A stretch of 64,000 nucleotides of DNA from Paenibacillus athensensis (GTDB lineage: Bacteria; Bacillota; Bacilli; Paenibacillales; NBRC-103111). Every line of letters begins with the position of its first letter. Position 1 is the first letter of the stretch. Shown one piece after another: positions 42,875 to 52,372 of the stretch. Where the stretch lies: the NCBI RefSeq assembly GCF_004514475.2, contig NZ_MYFO02000001.1:310001-374000 (forward strand). The letters are read 5' to 3'. Position numbers and translations under genes: made by a program. Below the pieces are notes generated by a model. The model did no database searches and had not been told where the DNA came from. It saw only the letters and a list, made by a program, of their open reading frames with translations.

Positions 42875-43534
42875 GTGGAGAAGACGATCCATTATGTCGC
42901 GTGGGGAGATTCATTAACCGTAGGCTACGGCGCGCCGCCGGGCGGAGGCTTCGTACCGCTATTTCGCAAGCAGGCGGAGCAAGCGCTCAAGACGCCTGTG
43001 CAGCTGGTGAATGCCGGCAGAACCGGCGCGACAACCGGCCAGCAGCTGGCGACGCTGGAGAATGACCCCAAGCTGCAGGAGCAAATCAAAGAAGCCAGCC
43101 TGATTACCGTGACGGCTGGGGGCAACGATTTGATCCAAGCGGCCATCCCTTATTTTTACAGCAATAATACCGATCATTTGAAGCATGCGCTGCACACGTA
43201 TGCCGTTAACTACGCCAAGCTGCTCGCCCGCATCGAAAGCTTGCGCAATTCGCCCGCCCAGCCGCGCCTGATCGTGCTGATCGGCTTGTACGACCCGCTG
43301 CCGCAGGTCGCGGATGCCGCTTATTGGGTGGGGCGGTTTAACCTGTTTTTGCGCAAGCTGCGCAAGCCGCACGTCCGCGTCGTTCAGATCAAGCGGGCAT
43401 TCGAAGGGCGAACGGGCGACTACTTATCCGAAGACTACATTCATCCGAATCAGTTGGGCTATGCGGCCATTGCCGACCGGCTCGCACAAGCGTTACCCGA
43501 CGAGCTGCTAAGGCGGCTGCTTGGCCGGCTGTAA
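42875..43534 (+). CDS. SGNH/GDSL hydrolase
   Basis: A 219-aa esterase of the SGNH fold. The nucleophile is S13 in W-G-D-S-L-T. Block II Gly and block III G-G-N-D (near residue 88) are present, and the catalytic D-x-x-H is in E-D-Y-I-H-P-N near residue 187. It resembles Bacillus YpmR/LipC-type lipases. No signal peptide is visible. The start is GTG 42875 after GGGGAGAGG. It lies 76 bases after the B12-regulator gene with no terminator between, so it may share the light/B12-controlled transcript. Confidence 0.87.
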   Translation: MEKTIHYVAWGDSLTVGYGAPPGGGFVPLFRKQAEQALKTPVQLVNAGRTGATTGQQLATLENDPKLQEQIKEASLITVTAGGNDLIQAAIPYFYSNNTDHLKHALHTYAVNYAKLLARIESLRNSPAQPRLIVLIGLYDPLPQVADAAYWVGRFNLFLRKLRKPHVRVVQIKRAFEGRTGDYLSEDYIHPNQLGYAAIADRLAQALPDELLRRLLGRL

Positions 43535-43541
43535 ACAGCAC

Positions 43542-43584
43542 AAAAGCACGCAAGGCTCCTGAAGCGGACCCGACGTGCTTTTTT
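43542..43584. terminator. Bidirectional intrinsic terminator
   Basis: AAAAGCACG pairs with CGTGCTTTT around a long loop, with T-tracts on both strands, between the SGNH hydrolase gene and the convergent hemolysin-III gene. Confidence 0.8.
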
Positions 43585-43598
43585 GGTGTCGATACTTT

Positions 43599-44222
43599 TC
43601 AAACGTAGCAATAAATCGCGATAAAATGCGCAGCGCTGCCCGCCAGCACAAAAACGTGCCAGACAGCGTGATGATGCGGGACGCGGCGCCATACATAAAA
43701 CAAGCTGCCAAACGTGTACAAAATCCCGCCGGCGACCAGCCAGGCGATACCGCCCGTAGGCAAGCCCGCCACCAGCGGCTTGAACGCCAGTACGATCAGC
43801 CAGCCCATCGCAATGTAGGCCAGCGTCGACAGCAGCACAAATCGTTTGACATAAAACAGCTTGAGCACAATGCCCGTTGCGGCCAGACCCCAGATGACGC
43901 CAAAAAAGCTCCACCCCAGCGGCCCGCGCAGCGTCACCAGCAAAAACGGCGTATAGGTTCCGGCAATCAGCACATATATCGCCGCGTGATCCAGCACTTC
44001 GAACACGTCCTTCAGCCGTGGGTTGCGCATGCTGTGCAGCAGGGTGGAGCATACGTAAAGCAGCAGCAGCGCTGCGCCGAACACAATCGCCCCGGCCAGG
44101 TGCCAGCCGTCGCCGCCCAGCGCCGCTTGTAAGGTCAACGCGGCCAGAGCCGCTGCGCTTAGCGGAACGCCGAGCCCGTGCGTAATCGCGTTTGCTTTTT
44201 CCTCGCGGAGTGTGTATTCCAT
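43599..44222 (-). CDS. Hemolysin III family membrane protein
   Basis: A 207-aa protein with seven membrane helices, of the Hly-III/PAQR family. It shows E-E-x-A-N-A-I-T-H-G at the N-terminus, S-T-L-L-H-S, L-D-H-A-A-I-Y-V-L-I-A-G-T-Y-T-P near residue 80 and the C-terminal H-H-x-x-W-H metal motif. PAQR relatives are zinc-dependent hydrolase-like receptors; the bacterial role is unsettled. ATG 44222 is supported by AAGGAAAGG. Confidence 0.88.
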   Translation of the reverse strand: MEYTLREEKANAITHGLGVPLSAAALAALTLQAALGGDGWHLAGAIVFGAALLLLYVCSTLLHSMRNPRLKDVFEVLDHAAIYVLIAGTYTPFLLVTLRGPLGWSFFGVIWGLAATGIVLKLFYVKRFVLLSTLAYIAMGWLIVLAFKPLVAGLPTGGIAWLVAGGILYTFGSLFYVWRRVPHHHAVWHVFVLAGSAAHFIAIYCYV

Positions 44223-44320
44223 GACCTTTCCTTCTTTCCGGCCGTTGAACACGGTCCTGACTAATTAGACGGCAAGGGAAGGGAGAGCCCTTCATTCATG
44301 GTGCATTTCGCCACGGCAGC

Positions 44321-46483
44321 CTACAACGCCGCCGGCCAAGGCTCCTGCACACAGTCCGCCGTGTGGACCAGCGGCGACAACTCGCCGGCAGCGACCAGCC
44401 ACAGCTCGTGCAAAGCCCGCGTGCATCCGACGTACAGCAGCTTGGTGTCCAGCAGATTTAATGCATAGCCGCGCGCCGTCACATCGGCCAGCAGCACTGC
44501 ATCAAACTCCAGCCCCTTGGCCAAATATACCGGGAGGACGGACAAGCCGCCGCGGTATTCGCGATGCGCCGCTGTGATCAGGTTCGCCTCAATGCCGGCC
44601 GCGGCCAGACAGGCGCTGATCTCCTCGCATTGTTTTTCCGTGCGGGCCATGACGGCAATCGTCGAAGCGCTGCCAGCGCGCAGCCGCTGAACGGCATAAA
44701 GCAGCGCATCAAGCCGTTCACCCGACGGCGAGACGAGCAGGCGGACCGGATCGCCGCTTCGGAATACCGGTACGGCGAGCAGCGGGCGATCTACGCCGCG
44801 CTGCAACACGCCGTTCGCAAACTGAATAATTTCCATTGTCGAACGGTAGCTGCGTTCCAGCTCGAAATAACCGCTTTCCCGGCCGGCAAACAAATCGAGA
44901 AATTCGCTCCAGGCAACGATGCCCTGATAGGCGTGAATCCCTTGGCTCAAATCGCCAAGAATCGTAAACGACTGATTTCGCGTGTATTGGTCGAGCACGG
45001 ACACCTGAAAGGGCGAAAAATCCTGCGCTTCGTCGATCACCGTATGATCGAACATTGCGTCAGCGGAAATTCCGTGCAGACGGGTATGAATGTAAACAAG
45101 GGGAGCGAGATCCTCCAAAGCCGCCAGCTTCTTTTTCAGCCCCTTGGCCGTAGCTGCGGCAAGCTCGGGCGGAATAGCGGCGAACAGCTCAGCCGGCAAG
45201 CTGGCCGGGCGTCCGCTGCTGTCAAACAGCAGCTTATAAAAGCTAAGCGGCGTCACCTCCGGCCAAGCCTGCAAATAGGCGCGCAGTCGGGCAGAAGCTT
45301 TTTTCTTCAATTCCTTCTTGCGCGAAGCTTCCCTGATTTTATCCAGCTCCATCTCCAGCCAGCGTTTGATGCGGGCCGCGACGCGCTCGCGGCGCTTGGC
45401 CAGCGGATAGTGGCGATTCTCCACGAAAAACCAGTCGCGGATCGTCGCCAGCTTCAGTCTTGCGCCCTCCCAAGGCGTGAAATCGCTCTCCGGTGCATAA
45501 GCGGCTTCGAACAGGTCCAGGCAGCGCTCCACGAGATCGCGAAAAACGATCGAACCCTTGAAGCGGCCCGGGGCCGTATCGTCGAGCGGCGGGCGCTTGC
45601 TGCTTTCGGCAAACCAGACGGCCAGCGACTGCGCCGGATCGGCCAGCTTGACCTCGTGCTCAAGCAGCTCCAGCGCCCAATCCGTGAACGTGCTTTGCTG
45701 AATGCTGCCGACGCCCAGCTCGGGCAAGACGCCGGAAATATAGTCCAGAAACATCCGGTTCGGGGCAAAAATAATCATCCGTTCGGCACGTACCTGCTCG
45801 CGGTACTGATAGAGCAAATAGGCGAGCCGATGCAGCGCCACCGTCGTTTTACCGCTGCCGGCAACGCCCTGTATGAAAAGTGCTGTATTTTTGCCAGCGC
45901 GGATAATGCGGTCCTGCTCGGCCTGAATCGTGGAGACGATGTCCCGCAGCTTGTTATCCTTGTTTTCTCCCAGCCGGTAGAGCAGAAATTCATCGTGTGC
46001 GCCAAGCGAATCGCCGCTGCGGTCGAACGTGTCGACAACCCGCTGCAAAATCTTTTTGCGAATAACCAGATTGCGCTTTAAATAGACGAGCCCGGCCACT
46101 TCGCCGTCCGGGGATTCGTAGGAGGCCGGGTCCAGACCGCCGGTAAATGAATAAAACAAGCTGGCGACCGGAGCCCGCCAATCGACGACCAGCAGCTTGC
46201 CCGTCCGTTCGTCTTCGACGCCGGCTTTGCCGATATACAGCGGCGACGGCTCGCCCGCGCCTTCCTCGGCGAAATCCAGCCGGCCGAAATACGGCTCCTC
46301 GACGGCTTTGCTCAAGCTGCGCCGGCTATGCTCGCGCACCGATTCGAGCACCTGCTCAGTTAAATCCGTCCCGTGATAGACGGGCGCGGCATTCAGCTCG
46401 GCCAATCGCCGGTCGATTTCACGGCCGGTCGCTTCCAATTGCTGCAATTCCTCTTGATAGGCACTTTGAGTCTTTGTGTCCAA
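44321..46483 (-). CDS. helD: RNA polymerase-recycling motor HelD
   Basis: A 720-aa superfamily-1 helicase-like ATPase. The N-terminal coiled-coil arm (residues 1-60) is followed by the Y-I-G-K-x-G segment and V-V-D-W-R-A-P. Walker A G-V-A-G-S-G-K-T lies near residue 208, the D-E-A-Q-D-F Walker B near 480 and late motor motifs near the C-terminus. In Bacillus, HelD enters stalled RNA polymerase and removes nucleic acid. The start is TTG 46483, nine bases after a strong AGGAGG. Confidence 0.92.
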   Translation of the reverse strand: MDTKTQSAYQEELQQLEATGREIDRRLAELNAAPVYHGTDLTEQVLESVREHSRRSLSKAVEEPYFGRLDFAEEGAGEPSPLYIGKAGVEDERTGKLLVVDWRAPVASLFYSFTGGLDPASYESPDGEVAGLVYLKRNLVIRKKILQRVVDTFDRSGDSLGAHDEFLLYRLGENKDNKLRDIVSTIQAEQDRIIRAGKNTALFIQGVAGSGKTTVALHRLAYLLYQYREQVRAERMIIFAPNRMFLDYISGVLPELGVGSIQQSTFTDWALELLEHEVKLADPAQSLAVWFAESSKRPPLDDTAPGRFKGSIVFRDLVERCLDLFEAAYAPESDFTPWEGARLKLATIRDWFFVENRHYPLAKRRERVAARIKRWLEMELDKIREASRKKELKKKASARLRAYLQAWPEVTPLSFYKLLFDSSGRPASLPAELFAAIPPELAAATAKGLKKKLAALEDLAPLVYIHTRLHGISADAMFDHTVIDEAQDFSPFQVSVLDQYTRNQSFTILGDLSQGIHAYQGIVAWSEFLDLFAGRESGYFELERSYRSTMEIIQFANGVLQRGVDRPLLAVPVFRSGDPVRLLVSPSGERLDALLYAVQRLRAGSASTIAVMARTEKQCEEISACLAAAGIEANLITAAHREYRGGLSVLPVYLAKGLEFDAVLLADVTARGYALNLLDTKLLYVGCTRALHELWLVAAGELSPLVHTADCVQEPWPAAL

Positions 46484-46585
46484 GATCAGTTACCTCCTAA
46501 GATTGCTCATATAAGGATCTTTTGAAAAGACAGAATAACAACTATAGCATAGAGGGCAGCCACAGGCAACTTTTTCCTGCAGCGC

Positions 46586-46615
46586 TTGGGGACCGGGCAG
46601 CGGGCATGTTATAAT
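46586..46615 (+). promoter_or_regulatory. Promoter of the glutathione peroxidase gene
   Basis: TTGGGG (46586-46591), 18-base spacer and perfect TATAAT (46610-46615) with the TG extension (TGTTATAAT). Confidence 0.75.
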
Positions 46616-46666
46616 GGAAGCGAGCTTGACGCCTATTTTATGAACTGTGAAAAAGGAGACGAAACG

Positions 46667-47146
46667 ATGTCTGTGTACGATTTTACTGTAACGACCATCG
46701 ACGGCGGGAGCCAATCGCTGGCCGATTACAAGGGCAAGGTGCTGCTGATCGTCAATACGGCCAGCGCCTGCGGCTTGACGCCGCATTACAAGGGGCTTCA
46801 GGAGCTTTATGAGCAGTACGCCGATCGGGGCTTTACCGTGCTGGGCTTTCCGTGCAACCAGTTTGCCGGCCAAGAGCCGGGAACCGATGAGGAGATCAAA
46901 AGCTTTTGCGAGCTGAACTACAAAGTCAGTTTCCCCCTGTTTTCCAAAATCGATGTGAAGGGCGACCATGCGCACCCGCTGTACACGTATCTGGTCAATC
47001 ATGCGCCCGAGCCTTACCGTACCGGCGATATTGAATGGAATTTCGTCAAATTCCTGATCGACGCCGAAGGCCATGTGGTGAGGCGATACAGCGCGCCCAC
47101 CGAGCCTGCCGCCATCGCCGCCGACATTGAAGCACTGCTGCCTTAA
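46667..47146 (+). CDS. Glutathione peroxidase family protein
   Basis: A 159-aa thiol peroxidase. The peroxidatic Cys is in N-T-A-S-A-C-G-L-T near residue 36, followed by G-F-P-C-N-Q-F-A-G-Q-E-P-G (catalytic Gln and second Cys) and W-N-F-V-K-F-L-I (catalytic Trp/Asn). As it uses Cys rather than selenocysteine, thioredoxin is the probable electron donor. AAAGGAG lies eight bases before ATG 46667. Its promoter is strong and dedicated. Confidence 0.92.
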   Translation: MSVYDFTVTTIDGGSQSLADYKGKVLLIVNTASACGLTPHYKGLQELYEQYADRGFTVLGFPCNQFAGQEPGTDEEIKSFCELNYKVSFPLFSKIDVKGDHAHPLYTYLVNHAPEPYRTGDIEWNFVKFLIDAEGHVVRRYSAPTEPAAIAADIEALLP

Positions 47147-47238
47147 CCCCGAGCTTTGCGCTTGCAGGTGGAAGGAGCGCCGGAAAAATCCGGCGTTTCC
47201 GGCTATATTTGTCGCATGAAACAAACATGTCACCAATA

Positions 47239-47247
47239 TGCTACAAT
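47239..47247 (+). promoter_or_regulatory. Extended -10 promoter of the SPFH gene
   Basis: TGCTACAAT gives a TG-extended -10 about 43 bases before ATG 47290; no clear -35 is present. Confidence 0.5.
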
Positions 47248-47289
47248 GATCATGTAATCTTGAGCCCGATCAGGGAGAGGGGAGCGAAT

Positions 47290-48168
47290 ATGGAAACTCC
47301 ATTAAACGCGAAAATACCGCGAAAGGCGCCGGTCGGACGGATCATCACGTCAGCCGCGATTGGACTGGTCGTACTGATTGTCGCCGTCAACAGCTTTTCT
47401 ACCGTACAGTACGGCAATGTCGGCTTGTACAAAACGTTCGGCAAGCTGACTGACGAGGTGCTGAATCCGGGGGTGCACATCAAAATTCCGTTCGTGCAGT
47501 CGATTATTCAGGTCAATACGCAAGTCACCAAGGCCGAGTCGGACACCTCGGCGTCGTCCAAGGATTTGCAGCCGGTATCGACGCACGTCGCCGTCAACTA
47601 TTCGATCAACAAGGCGTCGGCCTACAATTTGATGAACAATATCGGCGGCAATTTCGACGCAGTTATTATTTCCCCGGCCATTCAGGAAATCGTCAAGGAA
47701 GTGACGGCACGCTATGCCGCCGAAGATCTGATCGCCAAGCGCGACGTCGTCGCGACGGAAATTCATGACGCGCTGACCAAACGGATGCTGAAATATGATC
47801 TTGTCGTCAACGACATCAACATCGTCAACTTCAAATTCTCCGATGCGTTCAACCAGTCGATTGAAGCGAAGCAGGTCGCGCAGCAGCAGGCGCTCAAGGC
47901 AGAAAACGATTTGAAGCGCGTGCAGATCGAAGCGCAGCAAAAGGTCGCGCAGGCGCAAGCCGAAGCCGAGTCGCTCAAGCTCAAAAAGCTAGAGGTCACG
48001 CCCGAGCTCGTCCAGCTCAAGCAGATCGAGGTGCAGGAGAAGGCGCTGGAAAAATGGGACGGACGGCTGCCGACCGTTACCGGCGGCGCTACGCCATTCA
48101 TTGACTTGAATTCTCTAGGCAGCGGCGCAGCCGGATCAAGCGCGTCGTCTGGCCCGAGCAGTCCGTAA
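47290..48168 (+). CDS. SPFH/prohibitin-like membrane protein
   Basis: A 292-aa protein with one N-terminal membrane helix (residues about 17-37), an SPFH/band-7 domain (about 38-200, with G-L-Y-K-T-F-G-K and P-G-V-H-I-K-I-P-F) and a long Ala/Gln/Glu/Lys coiled coil to residue 265. A Gly/Ser-rich tail follows. Prohibitin relatives form membrane-attached oligomers that organise microdomains and proteases. GGGAGAGGGGAG precedes ATG 47290. A PIG-L gene follows 15 bases later. Confidence 0.9.
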   Translation: METPLNAKIPRKAPVGRIITSAAIGLVVLIVAVNSFSTVQYGNVGLYKTFGKLTDEVLNPGVHIKIPFVQSIIQVNTQVTKAESDTSASSKDLQPVSTHVAVNYSINKASAYNLMNNIGGNFDAVIISPAIQEIVKEVTARYAAEDLIAKRDVVATEIHDALTKRMLKYDLVVNDINIVNFKFSDAFNQSIEAKQVAQQQALKAENDLKRVQIEAQQKVAQAQAEAESLKLKKLEVTPELVQLKQIEVQEKALEKWDGRLPTVTGGATPFIDLNSLGSGAAGSSASSGPSSP

Positions 48169-48183
48169 AAGGGGAAGGAGCCG

Positions 48184-48897
48184 ATGAGGGCTGCATCCAT
48201 CGCCTTTGTTTATGCGCATCCTGATGACGAAACGTTTTTGAGCGCAGCGCTGATTCGCCGTCTCGCGGACCGTGGGGCGCAGTCGGCGCTGCTGCTGGCG
48301 ACGAGCGGCGACGCCGGACGCAACGGTCCGTTTGCAGAGCTGTCGCCAGCCGAGCTCGGCGTGCGCAGGGAAGCGGAGATGGCCCGGGCAGCGGCAATTC
48401 TCGGCGTGTCGCGCGTCGACTACCTGCGCCGGCCCGACGGCAAGCTGGCCGAGGTCGACCGCGAGACGCTCGCGGAAGACGTTGCGGCATTTGTCAACGC
48501 CACGGACGCGCAAATTGTCGTGACGTTTCCCGCTGACGGCGGCAACGGGCATCCCGACCATCGAGCGATTTCCGCAGCGGCAACGGCTGCTGTAGTGTCC
48601 GGCCGCTGCCCTTGCGTGCGTGAGCTGTATCAGATCTACGCCGGCGCGCTGCGCGAGACAGACGTTCAGCCGGCCCTGCAGCTCGACACCGCGCCCGATT
48701 GGCCGATGAAAGCCGCCGCTCTGCGCGCGCACGAATCGCAAGCCGCAGCTATCGAGCGCTACTTCGGCCCGCTGGGCCCGGAAGCCCCTGAACGCGTACG
48801 TTATGAAGCGTTCGCTTTGCGCTGGCGGGACGGGCGCGACTGGCCGCAAGCCGATGAACCGGCGCTGCTCGCACAGATTTTGCAAGCGACCCCCTGA
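48184..48897 (+). CDS. PIG-L (LmbE-like) deacetylase
   Basis: A 237-aa zinc deacetylase. The signature A-H-P-D-D-E is at residues 11-16 and the second metal/catalytic motif G-H-P-D-H-R near residue 123. Members remove N-acetyl groups from GlcNAc conjugates, for example in bacillithiol synthesis (BshB) or other glycolipids. YtxJ in the window shows a bacillithiol system exists, but BshB identity is not proven. It sits 15 bases after the SPFH gene, likely in one operon. Confidence 0.87.
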   Translation: MRAASIAFVYAHPDDETFLSAALIRRLADRGAQSALLLATSGDAGRNGPFAELSPAELGVRREAEMARAAAILGVSRVDYLRRPDGKLAEVDRETLAEDVAAFVNATDAQIVVTFPADGGNGHPDHRAISAAATAAVVSGRCPCVRELYQIYAGALRETDVQPALQLDTAPDWPMKAAALRAHESQAAAIERYFGPLGPEAPERVRYEAFALRWRDGRDWPQADEPALLAQILQATP

Positions 48898-48958
48898 AAC
48901 CGCCAATCGCCGTCGAATGCTTCTAGCAAAGAAGTCAGACGGACGGGGGGCGAGACGC

Positions 48959-49162
48959 ATGTCGCTTTGCAACTGTATCCAATGCGGCCGAATATTTCTC
49001 ACCGCTTACGAAAAACGCTGCAAATCCTGCTCGCAGCTTTTGCTGGACGATTCGCGCAAGGTGAAAGCGTATGTACTCGCTCATCCGCGGGCGTCACTGA
49101 TGGAGGTTTACCATCAGACCGGCGTGTCACTCCTTACGATCAAGGAGCTGACGGGGCGTTGA
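48959..49162 (+). CDS. Zinc-ribbon/HTH small protein (YvyF-like)
   Basis: A 67-aa protein. Residues 1-25 form a zinc ribbon with C-N-C-I-Q-C-G-R and C-K-S-C. Residues 30-67 form a helix-turn-helix-like pair ending in the V-S-L-L-T-I-K-E-L-T-G-R recognition helix. This resembles the YvyF/TIGR03826 flagellar-operon miniproteins, though no flagellar genes are nearby. ATG 48959 follows GGGGGG by eight bases. Confidence 0.75.
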   Translation: MSLCNCIQCGRIFLTAYEKRCKSCSQLLLDDSRKVKAYVLAHPRASLMEVYHQTGVSLLTIKELTGR

Positions 49163-49264
49163 ACCGGCTGTGACGGATTTGCCGGTCGGCAAACCCGCTG
49201 CCCGTGAATCTCCGACAGACGGTTAGACGCATCGATCAAGATCAATAAGTAATAAATGCCCAAG

Positions 49265-49321
49265 CAGCGGCAGTCCAGGAAGCGAAGCATTTCCTTCCGG
49301 GCTGCCGCTGTTGTTGTTGTT
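49265..49321 (+). terminator. Terminator-like hairpin
   Basis: CAGCGGCAG pairs with CTGCCGCTG, with inner AGGAA/TTCCT pairing, followed by repeated TTG with no solid T-run. It lies downstream of the YvyF-like gene in a 313-base gap (49163-49475) that holds no gene. Confidence 0.55.
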
Positions 49322-49432
49322 CAAGCAGACGTTGCCCTCAGAGGGCGAAGAACTGCCGCAACAAACGCGCTTGCAGGCTGTGGGCCAAGCTGTGCGCGTG
49401 GAGAACCGGCCGCAAGCCGCGCAAAAACGCGC

Positions 49433-49458
49433 AAAAGCCCGCGCCATTGAGCGCGGGC
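49433..49458 (-). terminator. Intrinsic terminator of the aldolase gene
   Basis: On the minus strand GCCCGCGC pairs with GCGCGGGC around a six-base loop and is followed by TTTT, just downstream of the aldolase stop codon. Confidence 0.7.
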
Positions 49459-49475
49459 CGGAAATACGGTTCTGA

Positions 49476-50363
49476 TCAGGTAATCGACGCCTCATAAATC
49501 GAGCGGATCGTGCCGCTCAGCAGCTCGTTGAATTGCTCGTCCGATTGCTGATCGGACAAGCCCTCCGCCAATGCGCGGGAGAAGCTGGCAATCAAGCCAT
49601 GATTGCGGGCCAGCAGCTCATTGGCTTCTTCGCGCTCGTAGCCGCCGGAAAGAGCGACAACGCGGGCCACATGCGGCTCGTCCATCAGCTCGCGGTAGAA
49701 ATTATCCTCGCTCGGAATTGAAAGCTTGAGCATGACGGTGACATCGGGCTCAAGCGCAGCCAGCTGCTTGAGGATTTCGGCTTTCAAGAGCCGCTCCGAT
49801 TCCAGCTTGTCGGCGCTGTGGATGTCGACTTCCGGCTCGATGATCGGGACAAGACCGGCTGCCCAAATTTGCTTGCCCAGCTCGAATTGCTGCTCCACGA
49901 CCTGGCGAATGCCTTCCGGATTCGCTTCGTGGATGACGGAACGCATCTTCGTGCCAAATACGTTGCGCTGAACCGCACGCTGCAGCAAATCGTCCAGCTC
50001 CGGCATCGGCTTGAGCAATTGCACGCCGTTTTCTTGATCCGCAAGGCCTTTGTCGACCTTCAAGAAGGGCACGATACCTTTTTGCTCCCACAAATAATCG
50101 GCTGTAAACAACCCGTCGATCTGCCGGTCCATCGTGTTCTCGAACAAAATTGCGCCGAGAATGTATTGGGCATCAAATGCAGGGCTTTTGATGATGCGCG
50201 TGCGCATCGCGTGAACAAGAGCGTACATTTCTTCATCCCCGTTGTAGCGGTCCGACTCGATGCCATATTGCTGCAGCGCCTTTGGCGTACTGCCGCCGCT
50301 TTGGTCGAGCGCTGCAATGAAGCCCTGACCTGTACGAATACGTTCCAGTTGCTTGTTATTCAT
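49476..50363 (-). CDS. fda: Fructose-bisphosphate aldolase, class I
   Basis: A 295-aa class I aldolase interconverting fructose 1,6-bisphosphate and the triose phosphates through a Schiff-base lysine. The family segments [15 protein letters not shown] at the N-terminus, [22 protein letters not shown] and V-M-L-K-L-S-I-P (Schiff-base lysine region) are all present. It resembles the staphylococcal type of enzyme. AAGGAGG lies ten bases before ATG 50363. Confidence 0.95.
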   Translation of the reverse strand: MNNKQLERIRTGQGFIAALDQSGGSTPKALQQYGIESDRYNGDEEMYALVHAMRTRIIKSPAFDAQYILGAILFENTMDRQIDGLFTADYLWEQKGIVPFLKVDKGLADQENGVQLLKPMPELDDLLQRAVQRNVFGTKMRSVIHEANPEGIRQVVEQQFELGKQIWAAGLVPIIEPEVDIHSADKLESERLLKAEILKQLAALEPDVTVMLKLSIPSEDNFYRELMDEPHVARVVALSGGYEREEANELLARNHGLIASFSRALAEGLSDQQSDEQFNELLSGTIRSIYEASIT

Positions 50364-50630
50364 CTGCAAAAAACCTCCTTGAAATTTCCTTTTTTCAATA
50401 GTGTACATCAAATCGTGTCGTAATGGAAAACCTGCGCCGCTAGCTGGTCTTTCGCGCCGTGGGCAGCTTGCCCGCGCAGCCCCGGATTGCCGGCAGCGCA
50501 CGGCTGTCAGAGCGCGCTGCATGAGCGGACAGCTGGGCGGGGAAGCGCAATGATCGACCCGCGCACCGCGAGCAGATCAGGCATACGGACCGGCAGCCAC
50601 GAGCCGCTCGACGTGCGCGTCGCTGCTGCT

Positions 50631-52358
50631 TTAACGCGGTCGGACACCGCTGGCAGAAGCGAAGACGTCGAGCAGCAGCTCGTCCTTGGCTGCATCCTGC
50701 GTATCCCAAGCCGCCGCAAAGCGCACCTCGTGCGACACGCCGAGAATGTCGTAGCGCTGCGCCAGATGCTGGCGCGCCGAGCCGACAATCAGCGTATGCA
50801 ACCGCACGTGCTGGCGCGCGCCCAACTCGGCAAGCTCCTCGCGGACCGGCGGCGTAATTTGCCCGACGCCGTCGGTCACCATCACGAAGTCGGCGCCGGC
50901 AAAGCGGCTGCTCGTCCGCACCAGCTCGATGCCGCGGCGGATGGGCGCATCAAAAAACGTGCCGCCGCCGAAAGCAAGCTGCGCAAACCCGTAAAAACGC
51001 TCCCAATCCGGGCGTTTATGGTACAGCACATGCTCGATCAGCTCGCCCTTGGCGCCGAACAGCAGCAGCGCGAAATCGCGCCGCTCCAGCAACGCAAACG
51101 AAGCGAACGTTGCGACAAACAGCTGGGCCAGCCGCAGCTTCGCGCCGCGCATCGAATGCGACGTGTCGAGCATGCAGATGACAGGACCCGTTTGCGGCTG
51201 CTCGTCGACGCCGCTGACGCTGTAGGTCATCAGCTTGCGTTCCAGCCATTTCACCAGAAAATACGGCTCGAAATCGTCGTCGGCCAGCAAACTGGCTTCA
51301 CTGGGCAGCAGGTAGGCGATATCCCCGGACTGCCGCAAATCGTCAAACGCCTCAGGCGTGTAGGAAGTGCGTATTTGGCGGCGCTTCACCTTGAGCCGGT
51401 GGACAGTGCGGCCGACCTCCTGCAAAAACGCCAGCAAATCCTTGCTGCGCTTGAGCTTGTCTACCCACAGCATATATTGCTCGAACGTCTGGCGGCGCAG
51501 CTTGCCCAGCTCGCTGCCCCAGCGGCGGTTGGCCAGCCGCTGGCTAATCTGCATCAGCGCGTGCACGTCGAAGCTGTCGGCGTCCTCGACGGACAGCGAC
51601 GCCTTCAGCGAACGGCTCAGCCAGTCGCCAAGCTCGTCTTCAATCGCTTGCATCGCCGCCGCTTCACGCTCCGTCATCCGCGCCATCTGCCGCTCGCGCC
51701 GCTCCAGCTCCTCCTCGGCCTTGCGGAGCCTGGTCTTGAGCTTGTCACGCTTCATGAATTCCGTGCGCATTTGCTCCTGCAGCTCGCGGATGCGCTCGCG
51801 CAAAGCGCGGATTTCTTCAGCGACAAGCGGGCGGGAGTCGGCTTCAGCTTGCTTGTCCTCGACGGTTTTTTTGCCCATTTGCAGCGTATAACCGACAAGC
51901 CTTAGCTTTTCCAGCTGCTTGTCCGTCAACGCGTCGCTGACGGTCGCCGCTTCGGCGCCGCTGGTCATCTGCTTTTGATCGAGGCCGATCCCGAGCTGCC
52001 GCTGCTCCTTGCTGCGCCGCAACGTCTCGGCTTCATACGATTCGGCCAGCCACATCAGCGCCTTGAGCGCTGTTTTGAAGGAAGCATTGACCTGTCCGAC
52101 CGTTCGCGGATGAATCGTCATATAGAAGTGCTGCTTGAGCAGCGTCAGCACCAGCCAGCGGTGGAAGGGCGCATCCTCCGAGCCGCCGTCCGGCTCCGGC
52201 TTCACCAAATAAAAGCACATGAAAAAATCGGCAAACAGCTCCAGCCCGAACCACGGCGCCTGCCGGGCCGCTTCACGCATCCATTCCTGCGCCACGCGGG
52301 AGGAGTGGACATAGCCTTCAAACACATAGCGGTCAACGCGCGTGCTCCGAATGATCAT
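50631..52358 (-). CDS. VWA-domain protein (ViaA-like)
   Basis: A 575-aa protein with a large helical N-terminal region (about 1-380) including a charged coiled coil (180-250), and a C-terminal VWA domain. The VWA carries an intact MIDAS, D-T-S-H-S, near residue 395 and the late T-D-G motif. The plan matches ViaA, the partner of the RavA ATPase, and the ATPase gene lies 14 bases upstream. In E. coli RavA-ViaA assists membrane- and iron-sulfur-related processes; the client here is unknown. Confidence 0.85.
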   Translation of the reverse strand: MIIRSTRVDRYVFEGYVHSSRVAQEWMREAARQAPWFGLELFADFFMCFYLVKPEPDGGSEDAPFHRWLVLTLLKQHFYMTIHPRTVGQVNASFKTALKALMWLAESYEAETLRRSKEQRQLGIGLDQKQMTSGAEAATVSDALTDKQLEKLRLVGYTLQMGKKTVEDKQAEADSRPLVAEEIRALRERIRELQEQMRTEFMKRDKLKTRLRKAEEELERRERQMARMTEREAAAMQAIEDELGDWLSRSLKASLSVEDADSFDVHALMQISQRLANRRWGSELGKLRRQTFEQYMLWVDKLKRSKDLLAFLQEVGRTVHRLKVKRRQIRTSYTPEAFDDLRQSGDIAYLLPSEASLLADDDFEPYFLVKWLERKLMTYSVSGVDEQPQTGPVICMLDTSHSMRGAKLRLAQLFVATFASFALLERRDFALLLFGAKGELIEHVLYHKRPDWERFYGFAQLAFGGGTFFDAPIRRGIELVRTSSRFAGADFVMVTDGVGQITPPVREELAELGARQHVRLHTLIVGSARQHLAQRYDILGVSHEVRFAAAWDTQDAAKDELLLDVFASASGVRPR

Positions 52359-52372
52359 GACGACCGCCCTTC

